Assembly: GCF_001659605.2 (NCBI RefSeq)
Contig: NC_035164.2
Span: 17,262,900-17,326,899, forward strand
Length of the DNA: 64,000 bases
Source of the DNA: Manihot esculenta
Lineage: Eukaryota > Streptophyta > Magnoliopsida > Malpighiales > Euphorbiaceae
Direction of reading: 5' to 3'
Each line of letters opens with the position of its first letter. The first letter of the stretch is position 1. The translations under genes and the position numbers were made by a program. Shown one piece after another: positions 48,138 to 57,666 of this stretch. The notes under the pieces were generated by a model. That model worked only from the letters and a program-made list of their open reading frames with translations. It was not told the origin of the DNA and made no database searches.

Positions 48138-49045
48138 ACTATCCACGCACATTCTCCAAGTTCTATCTTTCTTTGGAACTAATAAGGCAGATACTCCACA
48201 GGGGCTAATGCTCTCCTGAATATGCTCCTTCTTCAATAATTCTTCAACTTGTTCTTGGAGGATTTCACTCTCCTTTATACTCATTTTGTAATGAGGCATA
48301 TTTGGTAATTTTGATTTAGGAATGAGATCAATCTGATGTTGGATATCCCGTAAAGGTGGAAGATTGGAGGATTCCTCCACTATCCTGGGAAACTCCTTCA
48401 GCAGTTCTTTGACGGGTGGTGGTAAAGATGGTGCATCCTCCGCTGCGCCTGTTGCTCTCACCCGTGAAGCCAGTATGCCTCCAGATTTCTCAACTGCGCC
48501 TGATAGCCTTTGTACTCCCGTAAAAATAGCAACAGCATTCTTTCCTTCCACTTTAGCATGTGTCACAGAACCGAAAGACAAAATAGTAATCTTCTTTTGA
48601 TTCCATGTGAACATGTATGAATTCTCCTTCCCCTTATGCAAAGCATCAACATCAAACTACCAAGGGAGACCTAACAAAATTCCACAGCAATCCATATCCA
48701 CAACATTACAATTAATAGGTTCAGTGTAAGATTTACCGATCGAGATAGGCGCACTGCAGATTCTGTTGACTTCAATTGTCGGACCTTCCTTAATCCATCC
48801 GACTTTGTATGGAGAAGGGTGCGGCTGTATAGGTAACTGCAATTTCTCCACCAATTGCTTAGCTATCAGATTTTCACAACTGCAGCTATCTATAATTAGC
48901 TTGCAAATTGCTTCTCCTACTCGACACTTTGCCTGAAAAATCTTCCTCCTTTGCGTCTCATCCTCCTACTTCGTCGAATATAATATTTTCTTCACGACAT
49001 AGGTGACGTCTCCATCTTCATAACCAGAACTTGATGATAACTGCT
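48138..49045 (-). pseudogene. Element H protease and RT N-terminal part
   Basis: From the right the minus strand reads a GDVTYVVKKILY-like block, then the protease region with AKCRVGEAICKLIIDSCSCEN (the usual D-S/T-G is replaced by Asp-Ser-Cys), LGLPW followed by a stop, and the RT start with LPNMPHYKMSIKESEILQ, ending at WRMCVDSRAI exactly at the B target site. The continuation of RT is at 17580. At least two in-frame stops (near 48655 and 48970) show decay. Upstream gag is missing and foreign sequence begins near 49045. Confidence 0.85.
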
Positions 49046-49349
49046 TTTAAGGTCGATCTTAGAGAAGACTTTAGATCCGAATAGGAGGATCACAAATAGA
49101 GTATATTTATAACAAGTTTGGAGCATATGATATGTATGCTCCAGCTTGAGGGGGAGTGTTGAGATTATTTCTGTAAATAGCTTGGATTTGCAGTGATAAT
49201 TAGGGATATGATTAGGCTATAATTAGGAAATTAATTTATTTTCTTACCTAGTATGTACTCTTGTAAGTAGTATATATATCCCAATTGGCTTGATGAGAGC
49301 AATAAAGTATTTTTCTCTCAAATCTTCTACTCTCTTTTTCTTCTTTTCA
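49045..49349 (+). mobile_element. Ty1/copia 3' end: pol C-terminus, polypurine tract and 193-bp LTR
   Basis: A frame ending KFGAYDMYAPA and a stop, then the polypurine tract CTTGAGGGGGAG, lead directly into an LTR beginning TGTTGAGATT (49157) and ending TTCTTTTCA (49349). The stop-PPT-LTR arrangement is typical of Ty1/copia. The LTR has TATATATA near 49267-49276 and AATAAAG near 49300. Only the last few dozen bases of the copia pol remain, and no 5' part or TSD was found, so this is a fragment. Confidence 0.75.
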
Positions 49350-50110
49350 TTAAAGTTTCAGGAACTATTAGCAAGCCTTTAATAGACTTACTCAAAAAGG
49401 ATCAGCGGCAATGGGACATCAAAGCCGCAGTTGCTTTTGGTAGACTGAAGAACTTGTTATCCACAACCCCAGTGCTAGCTCTTTCCAACTTTGATGTTCC
49501 TTTTGTGTTAGAGTGTGATGCAAGTAATTCTGGAATTGGCACAGTGTTGCTTCAGCAAGGGCGACCCTTGGCTTTTTTATCAAAAGCTTTGGGATTGCAA
49601 AACAACAAGTTGTCGGCTTATGAATGGGAACTCCTTGCCATCATCTTAGCTGTGTCTTAATGGAGACATTACCTTAAATTAGGTCTCTTCATTATCAAAA
49701 CAGATCACCAGAGCATCAAGTACTTACTAGAGCAAAGGCTACACACCTTGTTACAACAGAAAGGAGTGGTCAAGTTTTTGGGACTTGATTATTCGATTCA
49801 GTATAAGAAGGGAGTAGAAAATAAAGTTGCAAATACCCTGTCTTGGCATGGCATTGCAGCCGGCATACATCAACTCAGTTTATCCTCAAGTTCAAGTTCT
49901 CCCTCATGGTTACAAGATGTCATCAATTTTTATGATAACGACGAGCTGGCATCTCGGGTAACTACTTCCTTACTTTTAACTGAGTTGCAGTCGTGGTCAA
50001 TCATGGTGGGGTGTTGAAATACCATGGTCGGATTTATGTGGGAATCTCATCGAATCTCAGGAAGACTATCATTCTATCATTGGTGAATGCCATAATTGTC
50101 CCACTGGTGG
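49350..50110 (+). pseudogene. Fragment of a second Ty3/gypsy pol (RT end, RNase H, start of IN)
   Basis: The plus strand reads ISKPLIDLLKKDQRQW, then RNase H with FVLECDASNSGIGTVLLQQ (49500-49560), then after a stop WRHYLKLGLF, TDHQSIKYLL and a VENKVANTLSW block, and finally a YHGRIYVGISS-like start of the integrase zinc region after a frameshift near 50015. It is in the opposite orientation to H, and its RNase H residues differ clearly from the H copy at 16.8-17.05 kb, so it derives from another family. It abuts the copia LTR on the left and the H 5' LTR on the right. Confidence 0.8.
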
Positions 50111-50124
50111 TCATTATATTTATA

Positions 50125-50377
50125 ATAGAAAAAATCCTAATATGAAAAATTATAAAAATATTCAAAAAATAATTAAAATATAAAATTGACCCCTGAACGA
50201 TGAAATTTTCACCTTGAACTTTGTGATAAGCCTTTGGCCCTCGCCATGATTTTGAAAGTCATGCATCTCAAAATTTCCTTTCTGAAAAGCTATCGTGGGT
50301 CTCCATCAGATGTCAGCAACAAAAATTAGGCCCAGTCCAGATCTGCCGTAAAGTCCAAAGCTAATTGCTCCGTATCA
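50125..50377 (-). repeat. 5' LTR fragment of H (U3 part)
   Basis: It aligns with 10112-10366, starting TGATACGGAG on the minus strand at 50377, where it abuts TSD GAGAA. The remaining approximately 155 bp (R/U5) and the primer-binding site are missing, replaced by foreign sequence to the left. Confidence 0.85.
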
Positions 50378-50382
50378 GAGAA

Positions 50383-51490
50383 GTTGTCAAACATAAGGAT
50401 AACCTCTGTTGTGCTACTGAAGTTGCATCATATATATCTCATAATTTATGTTGTACACAATAGCTTCATACCCCTGCCACCTCTTCAAACAAAATCAGAA
50501 TCCCACAATAGAGAAGGTTGTTGCTAAAATACTCATGATATATCTCTAAAAATCTACCAAAAAACTTGAAATATGAAGTGCATTCTGGCTCACAAGTCAG
50601 TACCGGCAGTGCATATAATTGAACAATTGAAAGAAAATGTCACAAAATTAGTTGGGAAGGAACTAAAAAAGCAGGGATGAATTCTACAATTGTTTCATAG
50701 GAAAGCCAAAGTTTCGCATTTCAAGTAACAATGTATTATTCATAGGCTAAGAGATCATCCGCTTTGCAATTCAAGTTTATTATTACCATGGTATGAACAA
50801 TATGGACAACATGCAATTCAAGTTTATTGTTATTCATTGGTAAATGCAGAAAACAGAGCAAAAATTAGATGAGAGGAAGAGAGAGGGACCCAGTTTGCCC
50901 GCTAGTGATCCGACAGATTGAAATAGATAGAGAAGAGATTCCGCAGTGTTATACGGTTGATCCACGTCAGGTTGGGAAAGAGACTGAGTGCCTCAGCGGC
51001 TGTGGAGATGGGTGCAGAAGAAAGGAGAAAATTGCATGAAGTAAGCTGATGATGGTTAACTGAAGAGAAAGAAGGAGAAACGTGGGAGGTAAAATTATTT
51101 AGTTATTTTTAATTAAAATTATTTAAATAAGTTTAATTTAAATTAAAATAAATATTAAGATAAAATTTTATTAAAACTATAAAATATTAAATTAAAATAT
51201 GATTTTATAAAATTAAAAATAAATTAAAATTTAAGTGAAAGTATCATAAGACTGAAATTGAAATTAAAAAAAAATAATATTTATAATTATACTAAAATTC
51301 TTAAAATAAAATTGATTAATATAAATTAAAATAAAAATTCTATATATAATTTTATTTTTTTAAAAAATTTTTTAGCATACACCGATAAATATAGTATTTA
51401 TATTTTTTTAACAAATAAATTTAATAAAAAATTTGATACTACCCCTTTATAGGATATTTAAATAAATATAAGTGGAATTAAATAAAATTA
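50383..51490. other. CACTA 5' interior, no supported gene
   Basis: This is the continuation of CACTA DNA after element H. It holds AT-rich sequence with purine-rich stretches near 50870-51080 and very AT-rich DNA from 51090. No frame or RNA gene is supported. By position it would be the promoter or leader side of the minus-strand transposase transcript. Confidence 0.5.
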
Positions 51491-52660
51491 AAAGGATATA
51501 GAAAGATTTTTAAATGGATTTATAATCTGTTTATAAAATTAAATGAACATGTACAGAAATATAACCGTTTGTAAAATAAAAAGAATATAAATAAAACTTG
51601 TAAATAAATGTGTAAACCTTTTGTAAAATTGAACAGATATAGATGAATTAGAAACAAACTTATAATCCATTTGCAAAATTAAATAGACACACATAAATTT
51701 GCAAAATGAAGTGTAACCATTTATAATATTAAGAGGAAATACACGAATTTACAAAGAGATATTTAATCTATTTGTAAAATTAACTGACTATGAACATTTT
51801 TACAAACGGATGTATGAGTTGTTTGTAAAATTAAATGGACATGAAAGGATTTTCAAACAGACTTATAATCCATTTGTAAAACACATGTATTTACAAATGG
51901 AAGTATAATCGTTTATAAAATTAAAAGGACATAAATAGAATCACAAATAGATGTGTAAGTCGTTTCTAAAATTCAATAGATATAGATAGATTTGCAAACA
52001 AACTTATAATCCGTTTGTAAAATTAAATGGACACAGATTTATAAAATGGAAGTGTAACTATTTATAAAATTAAAAAGACACATACAAATTTTCAAATGAA
52101 TGATTAATCCATTTGTAAAATTAATAACTACAAACATATTTACAAACAGATGTATGATCTGTTTATAAAATTAAAAAGACATAAAAAGAGTTTCAAACAG
52201 ACTTATAATCAGTTTGTAAAATTAAATAGATATATATGACTTTGCAAATGGAAATATAACGGTTTGTGAAATTAAAAGGATACAAACATATTCATAAATG
52301 GATATGTAAACCATTTATAAAATTAAATACACATATATAGATTTGCAAACGGACTTATAATTCATTTGTAACATTACATGGATACACGCGGATTTGTAAA
52401 CAGAAGTTTAACTATTTATAAAATTAAAAGAATACATATAGACTTACAAACGGACATATAATCTGTTTGCAAAATTAAATTGCTACAAATATATTTACAA
52501 ACGGATGTGTATGTCGTTTGTAAAATTAATTGAATACAAACAAATTCAAAAACGGATGTAGAATCCATTTGTAAAGAAAACATTTTTCATATGTCCGTTT
52601 GTGAAGTTGTAACAATTATAAATGGATTTGTATCTATTTGTAAATTTCATTTATATTTTA
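51490..52660. repeat. Right subterminal repeat array of the CACTA element
   Basis: Roughly 20 units recur at 50-70-base spacing, each combining ACAAACGGAC/T, TTATAATCC and GTTTGTAAAATTAAA. The core ACAAACGGA/TCCGTTTGT is the one seen in the left array, in inverted pairs. The spacing is more regular here than on the left. Confidence 0.8.
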
Positions 52661-52665
52661 ATAAA

Positions 52666-52675
52666 TTCTTGTAGT
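52666..52675. repeat. Right terminal inverted repeat of the CACTA element
   Basis: TTCTTGTAGT is the complement of the CACTACAAGAA-type end with the terminal G replaced by T. It directly follows the subterminal array. Confidence 0.65.
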
Positions 52676-52692
52676 TAAATATGGCAAGTAAA

Positions 52693-52785
52693 GCACTCCG
52701 AGGCTTAGCCTGGTGGAAAGTGCATCCTGATAGACCTGAGAGGTCTAAGGTTCGACTCCCCCAACCCCTATTTCAAAAAAAAAAA
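52693..52785 (+). mobile_element. Short tRNA-like SINE or tRNA retropseudogene with 16-bp target duplication
   Basis: A box TAGCCTGGTGG (about 52715-52725) and B box GGTTCGACTCC (52749-52759) match the RNA polymerase III internal promoter consensus at tRNA spacing. An A-rich tail of about 14 bases follows from 52775. The unit is flanked by a perfect 16-bp duplication AAATATGGCAAGTAAA (52677-52692 and 52786-52801), as produced by LINE-mediated retroposition. The body is only about 80 bases, so it lacks the tRNA-unrelated part of most SINEs. A functional tRNA is unlikely because no cloverleaf acceptor stem was found. Confidence 0.8.
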
Positions 52786-52801
52786 AAATATGGCAAGTAA
52801 A

Positions 52802-53220
52802 AACTAAATAGGACAAGGAATAAATTATTTAGAGCAAAAAATAATGGAAATTAAAAAATTTATAGCAATTAATTAATCCATTCAGATCTGAAACTAAAAG
52901 GAACTTAAATCTAAAAATATAAAAGAAAGCACAACAATTTTTCCAAATAAAAAAGAGAAATTCAACCAATTATAGTCTTCAAAGGGGAATCATAACCACC
53001 ATTTATTACCTATTCTCATACTTATGTACAAGTTAATAGCATGAAATTAAGGGTTAAAACACAAAAAAACTTAAAAAATAGCTAAGAATACAAAAACACA
53101 AAAATTAGATCTATCAAAAATTCTCACCCGATTTGACAATTTTGGTACTAGAAATGGAAATTTAACAAAAAATAGTAAACTTTTCTGAAAATTATAAAAT
53201 TTTATGTTGATGTTCTACAC
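52802..53220. other. AT-rich flank between CACTA/SINE and element E
   Basis: AT-rich DNA with no frame or repeat I can identify; probably host sequence into which E inserted. Confidence 0.5.
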
Positions 53221-55241
53221 TGTAACGATCCGAAAACCGGACCGCTACCGGCGCTAGGATCCAGATCGGCATAAGGCCGCCGGGACTCGTAGCAAGCCTA
53301 ACATACATCCTGTATACCTGTTTAATCCCATACATGATCAACATTTACAAAAAAACTTTAAACTTTCTTTCATTTACCAAGCTTAACCTGTGCATGCACA
53401 ACTCATAATCATAAACATTAAACCCCACACTGGAGCCCTAATCAAATGCTCCAATGGGGTAACATAACATACATTAAGCTTGGTTTACATAAACATCATT
53501 AACACATTACATAGATCATGTATACGCAAAGGGATTAACCATACATGCTAGGGTCAAGCACAACTCTAAACCTCAATAAACATCATTATATTACATGACT
53601 GTTCAATACTATTCATTACATCATATGCTTTCTTATGTCCACTTACTAGCTATTACATACATAAAACTTTCTACTCTAGCTGACTTCCCGGACTACCTCG
53701 TACCTGCAAACCTGGGGGATTAAGGGAATGGGGTGAGCTACTAGAGCCCAGTGAGCAGAATAGTAAAATATTAAATTTAACATTCATGCTTTTATGAAAT
53801 GCATCACATCACAAACAAATCACATCAAGGATGAACTTGTCACCAATAGCCCTCTAAATAATCCAATCATGCCAGGGGCGTAGTGCAAGCCACACCTGGT
53901 CTTTCTCTTACACATATCATATCATACATATCCACTCGTGCCGGGGGCGTAGTGCAGGCCACACTCGGACTTTCTCTTACATTGTGCCAGGGGCGTAGAG
54001 GATGAACTTGTCACCAATAGCCCTCTAAATAATCCAATCATGCCAGGGGCGTAGTGCAAGCCACACCTGGTCTTTCTCTTACACATATCATATCATACAT
54101 ATCCACTCGTGCCGGGGGCGTAGTGCAGGCCACACTCGGACTTTCTCTTACATTGTGCCAGGGGCGTAGTGCAGGCCACACCTGGACTTCCATATCACAT
54201 TATATCATATCTCATCATCGTGAGGGCTAAAGGATCATCCAACATTCATCCACATCATCATCATATTATGCAATGCAACATATTCGTAAATTCTAATGCA
54301 AACAACCTAATATATCATATGGCATTCGTGATGCATGAACATGCTCAATTTTATTTATTTGCTTTGGAAATAAAGGTCCATTCTACTCACCTCAGGCTAG
54401 CTCTGACAAGACACTGAAGCAGCTATCTCACTGCTGGGGTCCTCGGTTCCTCGGGTCCGAACCTACACAGGTGGACTCAAATGAGGGACCAAACATACAT
54501 GAACATGACTCTAAAATACTCCCTAAAAACCCCTAAAACACCTTAAAACAATCATAGAAAATCATGCAAAGGAAGGTTGAACAGGACACTTTCGGCGACA
54601 GGTTCGGCGGCTGAAAATCCCTCAAGAGCCGAAAGTCATGCACCTTCGGCGGCACTTTCGGCGGCCGAAGGTTCCTTCCAGATCCGAAACTCGTGCATGT
54701 TCGGCGGCACCTTCAGCGGCCGAAACTCCTTTCCAGAGCCGAAAGTCCACTTTCGGGGGCAGGGTTCGGCAGCCAAAAGTTTGCCTCCACAGGCAGGTTC
54801 GGCGGCCGAAAGTCCCTTTGGCTGCCGAACCTTTCGGCCGCCGAACCTGAGTTCTTCCAAAGTGGCAGAACTCAGCCATCCTATGCATATTTTGCCTCCC
54901 AAACCATTCAAACATGCATTTAGCTATTCTACAACATGCATACACAAGCAAATAAGCATTTAGGGGTCTCAAACTATCCTAAACCCCAACACAAACATAA
55001 AAAGCAACTCAAACAACATACATTACTCATAAACTCAACATTTACCCTAACAATAAACAACTAACTTAAACATGCATTTCTACCCCATAAACTTTCATAA
55101 AACTTAATCAAAACATGAAAAGAGGTGAGGATCTACTCTTACCTCTTGAAGATCGAGAGGAGAGGCTATCCAACTCGGAGATGGGAGAGATCTAGCTCCT
55201 TGGGTCTCCAAGCTCCAAAAACTTGTTCTAAGCTCACAAAT
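53221..55241 (-). repeat. E: truncated LTR of the A/B/C family, interrupted by F
   Basis: It starts TGTAACGATC like the left end of the C 5' LTR and follows the same order: acceptor-like pyrimidine tract (near 53700-53740), hairpin array with a 171-bp duplication (53828-54169), conserved island (54385-54470), palindrome cluster 2 (54590-54845) and a donor-like AAGAG/GTAAGAG (near 55135-55150). It stops at 55241, where F begins. The U3 part, if present, lies beyond F and the window. Confidence 0.88.
53828..54169. repeat. 171-bp tandem duplication within the E hairpin array
   Basis: 53828-53998 and 53999-54169 are the same sequence by eye, each holding two hairpin units and part of a third. 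The junction falls inside a unit (GGGCGTAG/AGGATGAAC). Identity of the copies indicates a recent event. Confidence 0.9.
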
Positions 55242-57556
55242 TGTAACGACCCGAAAATCGGACCGCTACCGGCGCTAGAATCCGGGTCGACTTAAGGCCG
55301 CCGGGACCCGTAGCAAGCCAAACATATATCCTGGAAACCTGTTTAATCCCATACATGATCAAGAAAATACATAAAATTTAAAACTTTTCTTTCAAACATC
55401 CAACTCAACCTGAACATATACTGTACATAGTCATAATCATAATTAGGATCCCTCTGTGGGACCTCAACAATGCCTCAAAGGGCAAATACATCATGAGATG
55501 AGTTGGCTTCCATAACATTATAAAACATTTTGATCATGTAATAAAAGGGATACCTCAATACATAATGTCAAGCACAATATCTAATCCTCAATATCATTAC
55601 ACATAACATAGCTATAATATACTGAAATCCCTTACATTACATCATAATACAACTGTCATGTCCACAACTAACTATTACATATACACTTCATATCTCTGGC
55701 TAACCTCCTGGTCTACCCTGTACCTGCACATCTGGGGTTAGGGGAGAGGGGTGAGCTAACAAGCCCAGTGAGCAGAATAGAGAAAACATATATTAAAATT
55801 TCATGCCATTATGTAATGCAACACATCACAACAAATCACATCTCGGATGGTATTGTCACCAATAGTCCTCTACATAGTCCAACTGTGCCGGGACGTAGAA
55901 TGGGTACAACCGGTCTTTCCCTTAACATAACATATCATACAGTCCAACTGTGCCAGGGACGTAGAATGGGTACAACCTGGACTTCCTCTTACATCGTGCC
56001 AGGGACGTAGAATGGGTACAACCTGGACTTCCATACCATATCTCATGCCGTAGCATCATCATATCATATGAGGACTAAGGATCATCCAATGACCAATCCA
56101 CATCAACATCATAAATGCAATGCAACATATTCGTGAATACTAATGCAAACAACCTACTATATCTCATGGCATTCATGATGCATGGATCATGCTCAAATTT
56201 CATATTTCATTTATTTTAAAACTTAAGGTTTATTCCACTCACCTCTGGCTAGCTCTGATAACTCTGTAGCAGCTGGCTCACTGCTGGGGTCCTCGGTTCC
56301 TCGGGTCCGAACCTACACAGGTGGACTCCAATGAGGGACCAAACATACATAGACATAACTCTAATATACTCCCCAAAAACCCCCTATAACATCATGAAAT
56401 CATCACATAAAAACATGCAAGAAATGGCTGAACAGGGCACTTTCGGCGGCAGGTTCGGCGGCCGAAAGTCCCTCCAGAGCCGAAAGTCAGGCAGGTTCGG
56501 CGGCACCTTCGGCGGCCGAAACTCCCAGACAGAGACGAAACTCATGCATGTTCGGCGGCACCTTCGGCGGCCGAAAGTCCCAGACAGAGACGAAAGTCTC
56601 CTTTCGGGGGCAACTTCGGCAGTCGAAAGGCCTGCCTCACCAGCCATGTTCGGCGGCCGAAAGCTCCTTCGGCTGCCGAACCTGGTTTCTGCCAAAGGGC
56701 AGAAACTTTGGCTCCTCTATGCACATTTGCCTCCCAACTCTCAAATCATGCATAAACTCAACCAAAACATGCAAAAATACATACAATGGTTCCTAGGGGC
56801 CTCAAACTAACTTAAACCCCAACTACAACACACAAGGACAACACAAATCAACATACATTGTTCATCAAAACATCAAAACCCATAAACTCATCAACAAGCC
56901 TAAACATGCATTTCTACCCATAAAACAACTTAATGCTTGTTTAAAACTCATAACAAGGGTGGATCCGAGCTTACCTCTTGAAGAAACGAGAGGAAAGGCG
57001 ATCCTAGCTTGGAGATGGAGAGATTGAGCTCTTTGAACCTCCAAGTACCCAAAACTTGCTCTTTACTCACAGATCTTCAAAACAGAAGTTAAAACCCGTG
57101 AAAACCATGGAAGATCTAAGGAAAACACTCAAGATCGAGGGAGAGGTGGCGGAGACTCACCTTGGCCGACAACGGGGGAGAAAAAGCTCGCCCGTGCGGA
57201 CCTAAGGGACCCTTTTATAGGTGGCTGGCCAGGCCACGTTCGGGGGCCGAATGTGCCTCCGCATGCATGCCATGTTCGGCGGCCGAACCTGGACTGCCCT
57301 CACTCATGCTTTCGAGGGCCTAACGTGCCTCCAAAACGCATGCATGTTCGGCGGCCGAACTTGACTTTCGGCAGCCAAACCTGGGTTTTCCTCCAAAGAC
57401 TTTTCATGCAAAAACTCATTTAAAAACATACTTAAAATTATTAAAAACATGAAAACATATCATAAAAACATACTTTTACCCTTCTAGAGGTTTCCGACAT
57501 CCGGGATTCCACCGGACGGTAGGAATTCCGATACCGGAGTCTAGCCGGGTATTACA
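55242..57556 (-). repeat. 3' LTR of F (2315 bp)
   Basis: It shares the family layout: palindrome cluster 1 (57385-57238), TATAAAAG (57220-57213), donor-like CAAGAG/GTAAGC (near 56973), cluster 2 (56672-56440), conserved island (about 56312-56232), hairpin array (56023-55886) and acceptor-like tract (55760-55725). Its array units (GGGACGTAGAATGGGTACAA core) differ from those of B, C and E. Confidence 0.92.
55886..56023 (-). repeat. Three-unit hairpin array in F LTR
   Basis: On the plus strand the arms are GCCGGG with ACCGGT in unit 1 and GCCAGGG with ACCTGG in units 2 and 3, around the shared core GACGTAGAATGGGTACA. As in B and C, a unit that changes one arm changes the other to match. Confidence 0.85.
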
Positions 57557-57666
57557 TTCTCCCCCCCTTAAGAACATTCGTCTCCGAATGTACCTCAACT
57601 AGCACACATAGCATGGCATAAGACATAACATACATACATAGCACATAAACACATAGAGATCTAACC

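Larger units (their letters stand above)
9956..50377 (-). mobile_element. Ty3/gypsy element H, split by S2, S3 and the B composite
   Basis: The outer limits are set by a perfect 5-bp TSD GAGAA at 9951-9955 and 50378-50382, abutting LTR ends TGATATAGG (left) and CGTATCA (right). The minus-strand order of relics is 5' LTR fragment (50.12-50.38 kb), protease and RT start (48.14-49.05 kb), RT/RNase H/IN (16.3-17.58 kb), IN (14.30-14.40 kb), IN end and C-terminus (10.37-11.21 kb) and 3' LTR. Discounting S2, S3 and B leaves under 5 kb, of which about 1.07 kb is foreign filler replacing gag and the 5' leader. H is clearly a different, older gypsy lineage from A/B/C/F, with a 411-bp LTR and many stops. 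No chromodomain was seen, and the clade is not assigned. Confidence 0.85.
1421..52675 (-). mobile_element. CACTA (En/Spm-like) DNA transposon, heavily interrupted
   Basis: Three things define this element. There are subterminal arrays of an ACAAACGGAT/ATCCGTTTGT motif at about 1440-2150 and 51500-52660. TNP2-type and second transposase relics lie on the minus strand between 2.48 and 7.34 kb. The right edge at 52666-52675 reads TTCTTGTAGT, the complement of the CACTACAAGAA terminus known from this superfamily, with the last base altered. The left terminus is degenerate and placed only approximately. The transposase order on the minus strand means the transcriptional 5' end is at the right. About 42 kb of the span is later insertions (S1, and H with its nested load), so the original element was roughly 9-10 kb. 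The coding remnants contain stops and a truncation, so it is not autonomous today. Confidence 0.8.

Noticed and set aside
52693..52775. Functional tRNA gene
   Set aside because: A and B boxes are present, but no acceptor stem pairing or proper anticodon arm was found, and the poly(A) tail with 16-bp duplication marks retroposition.
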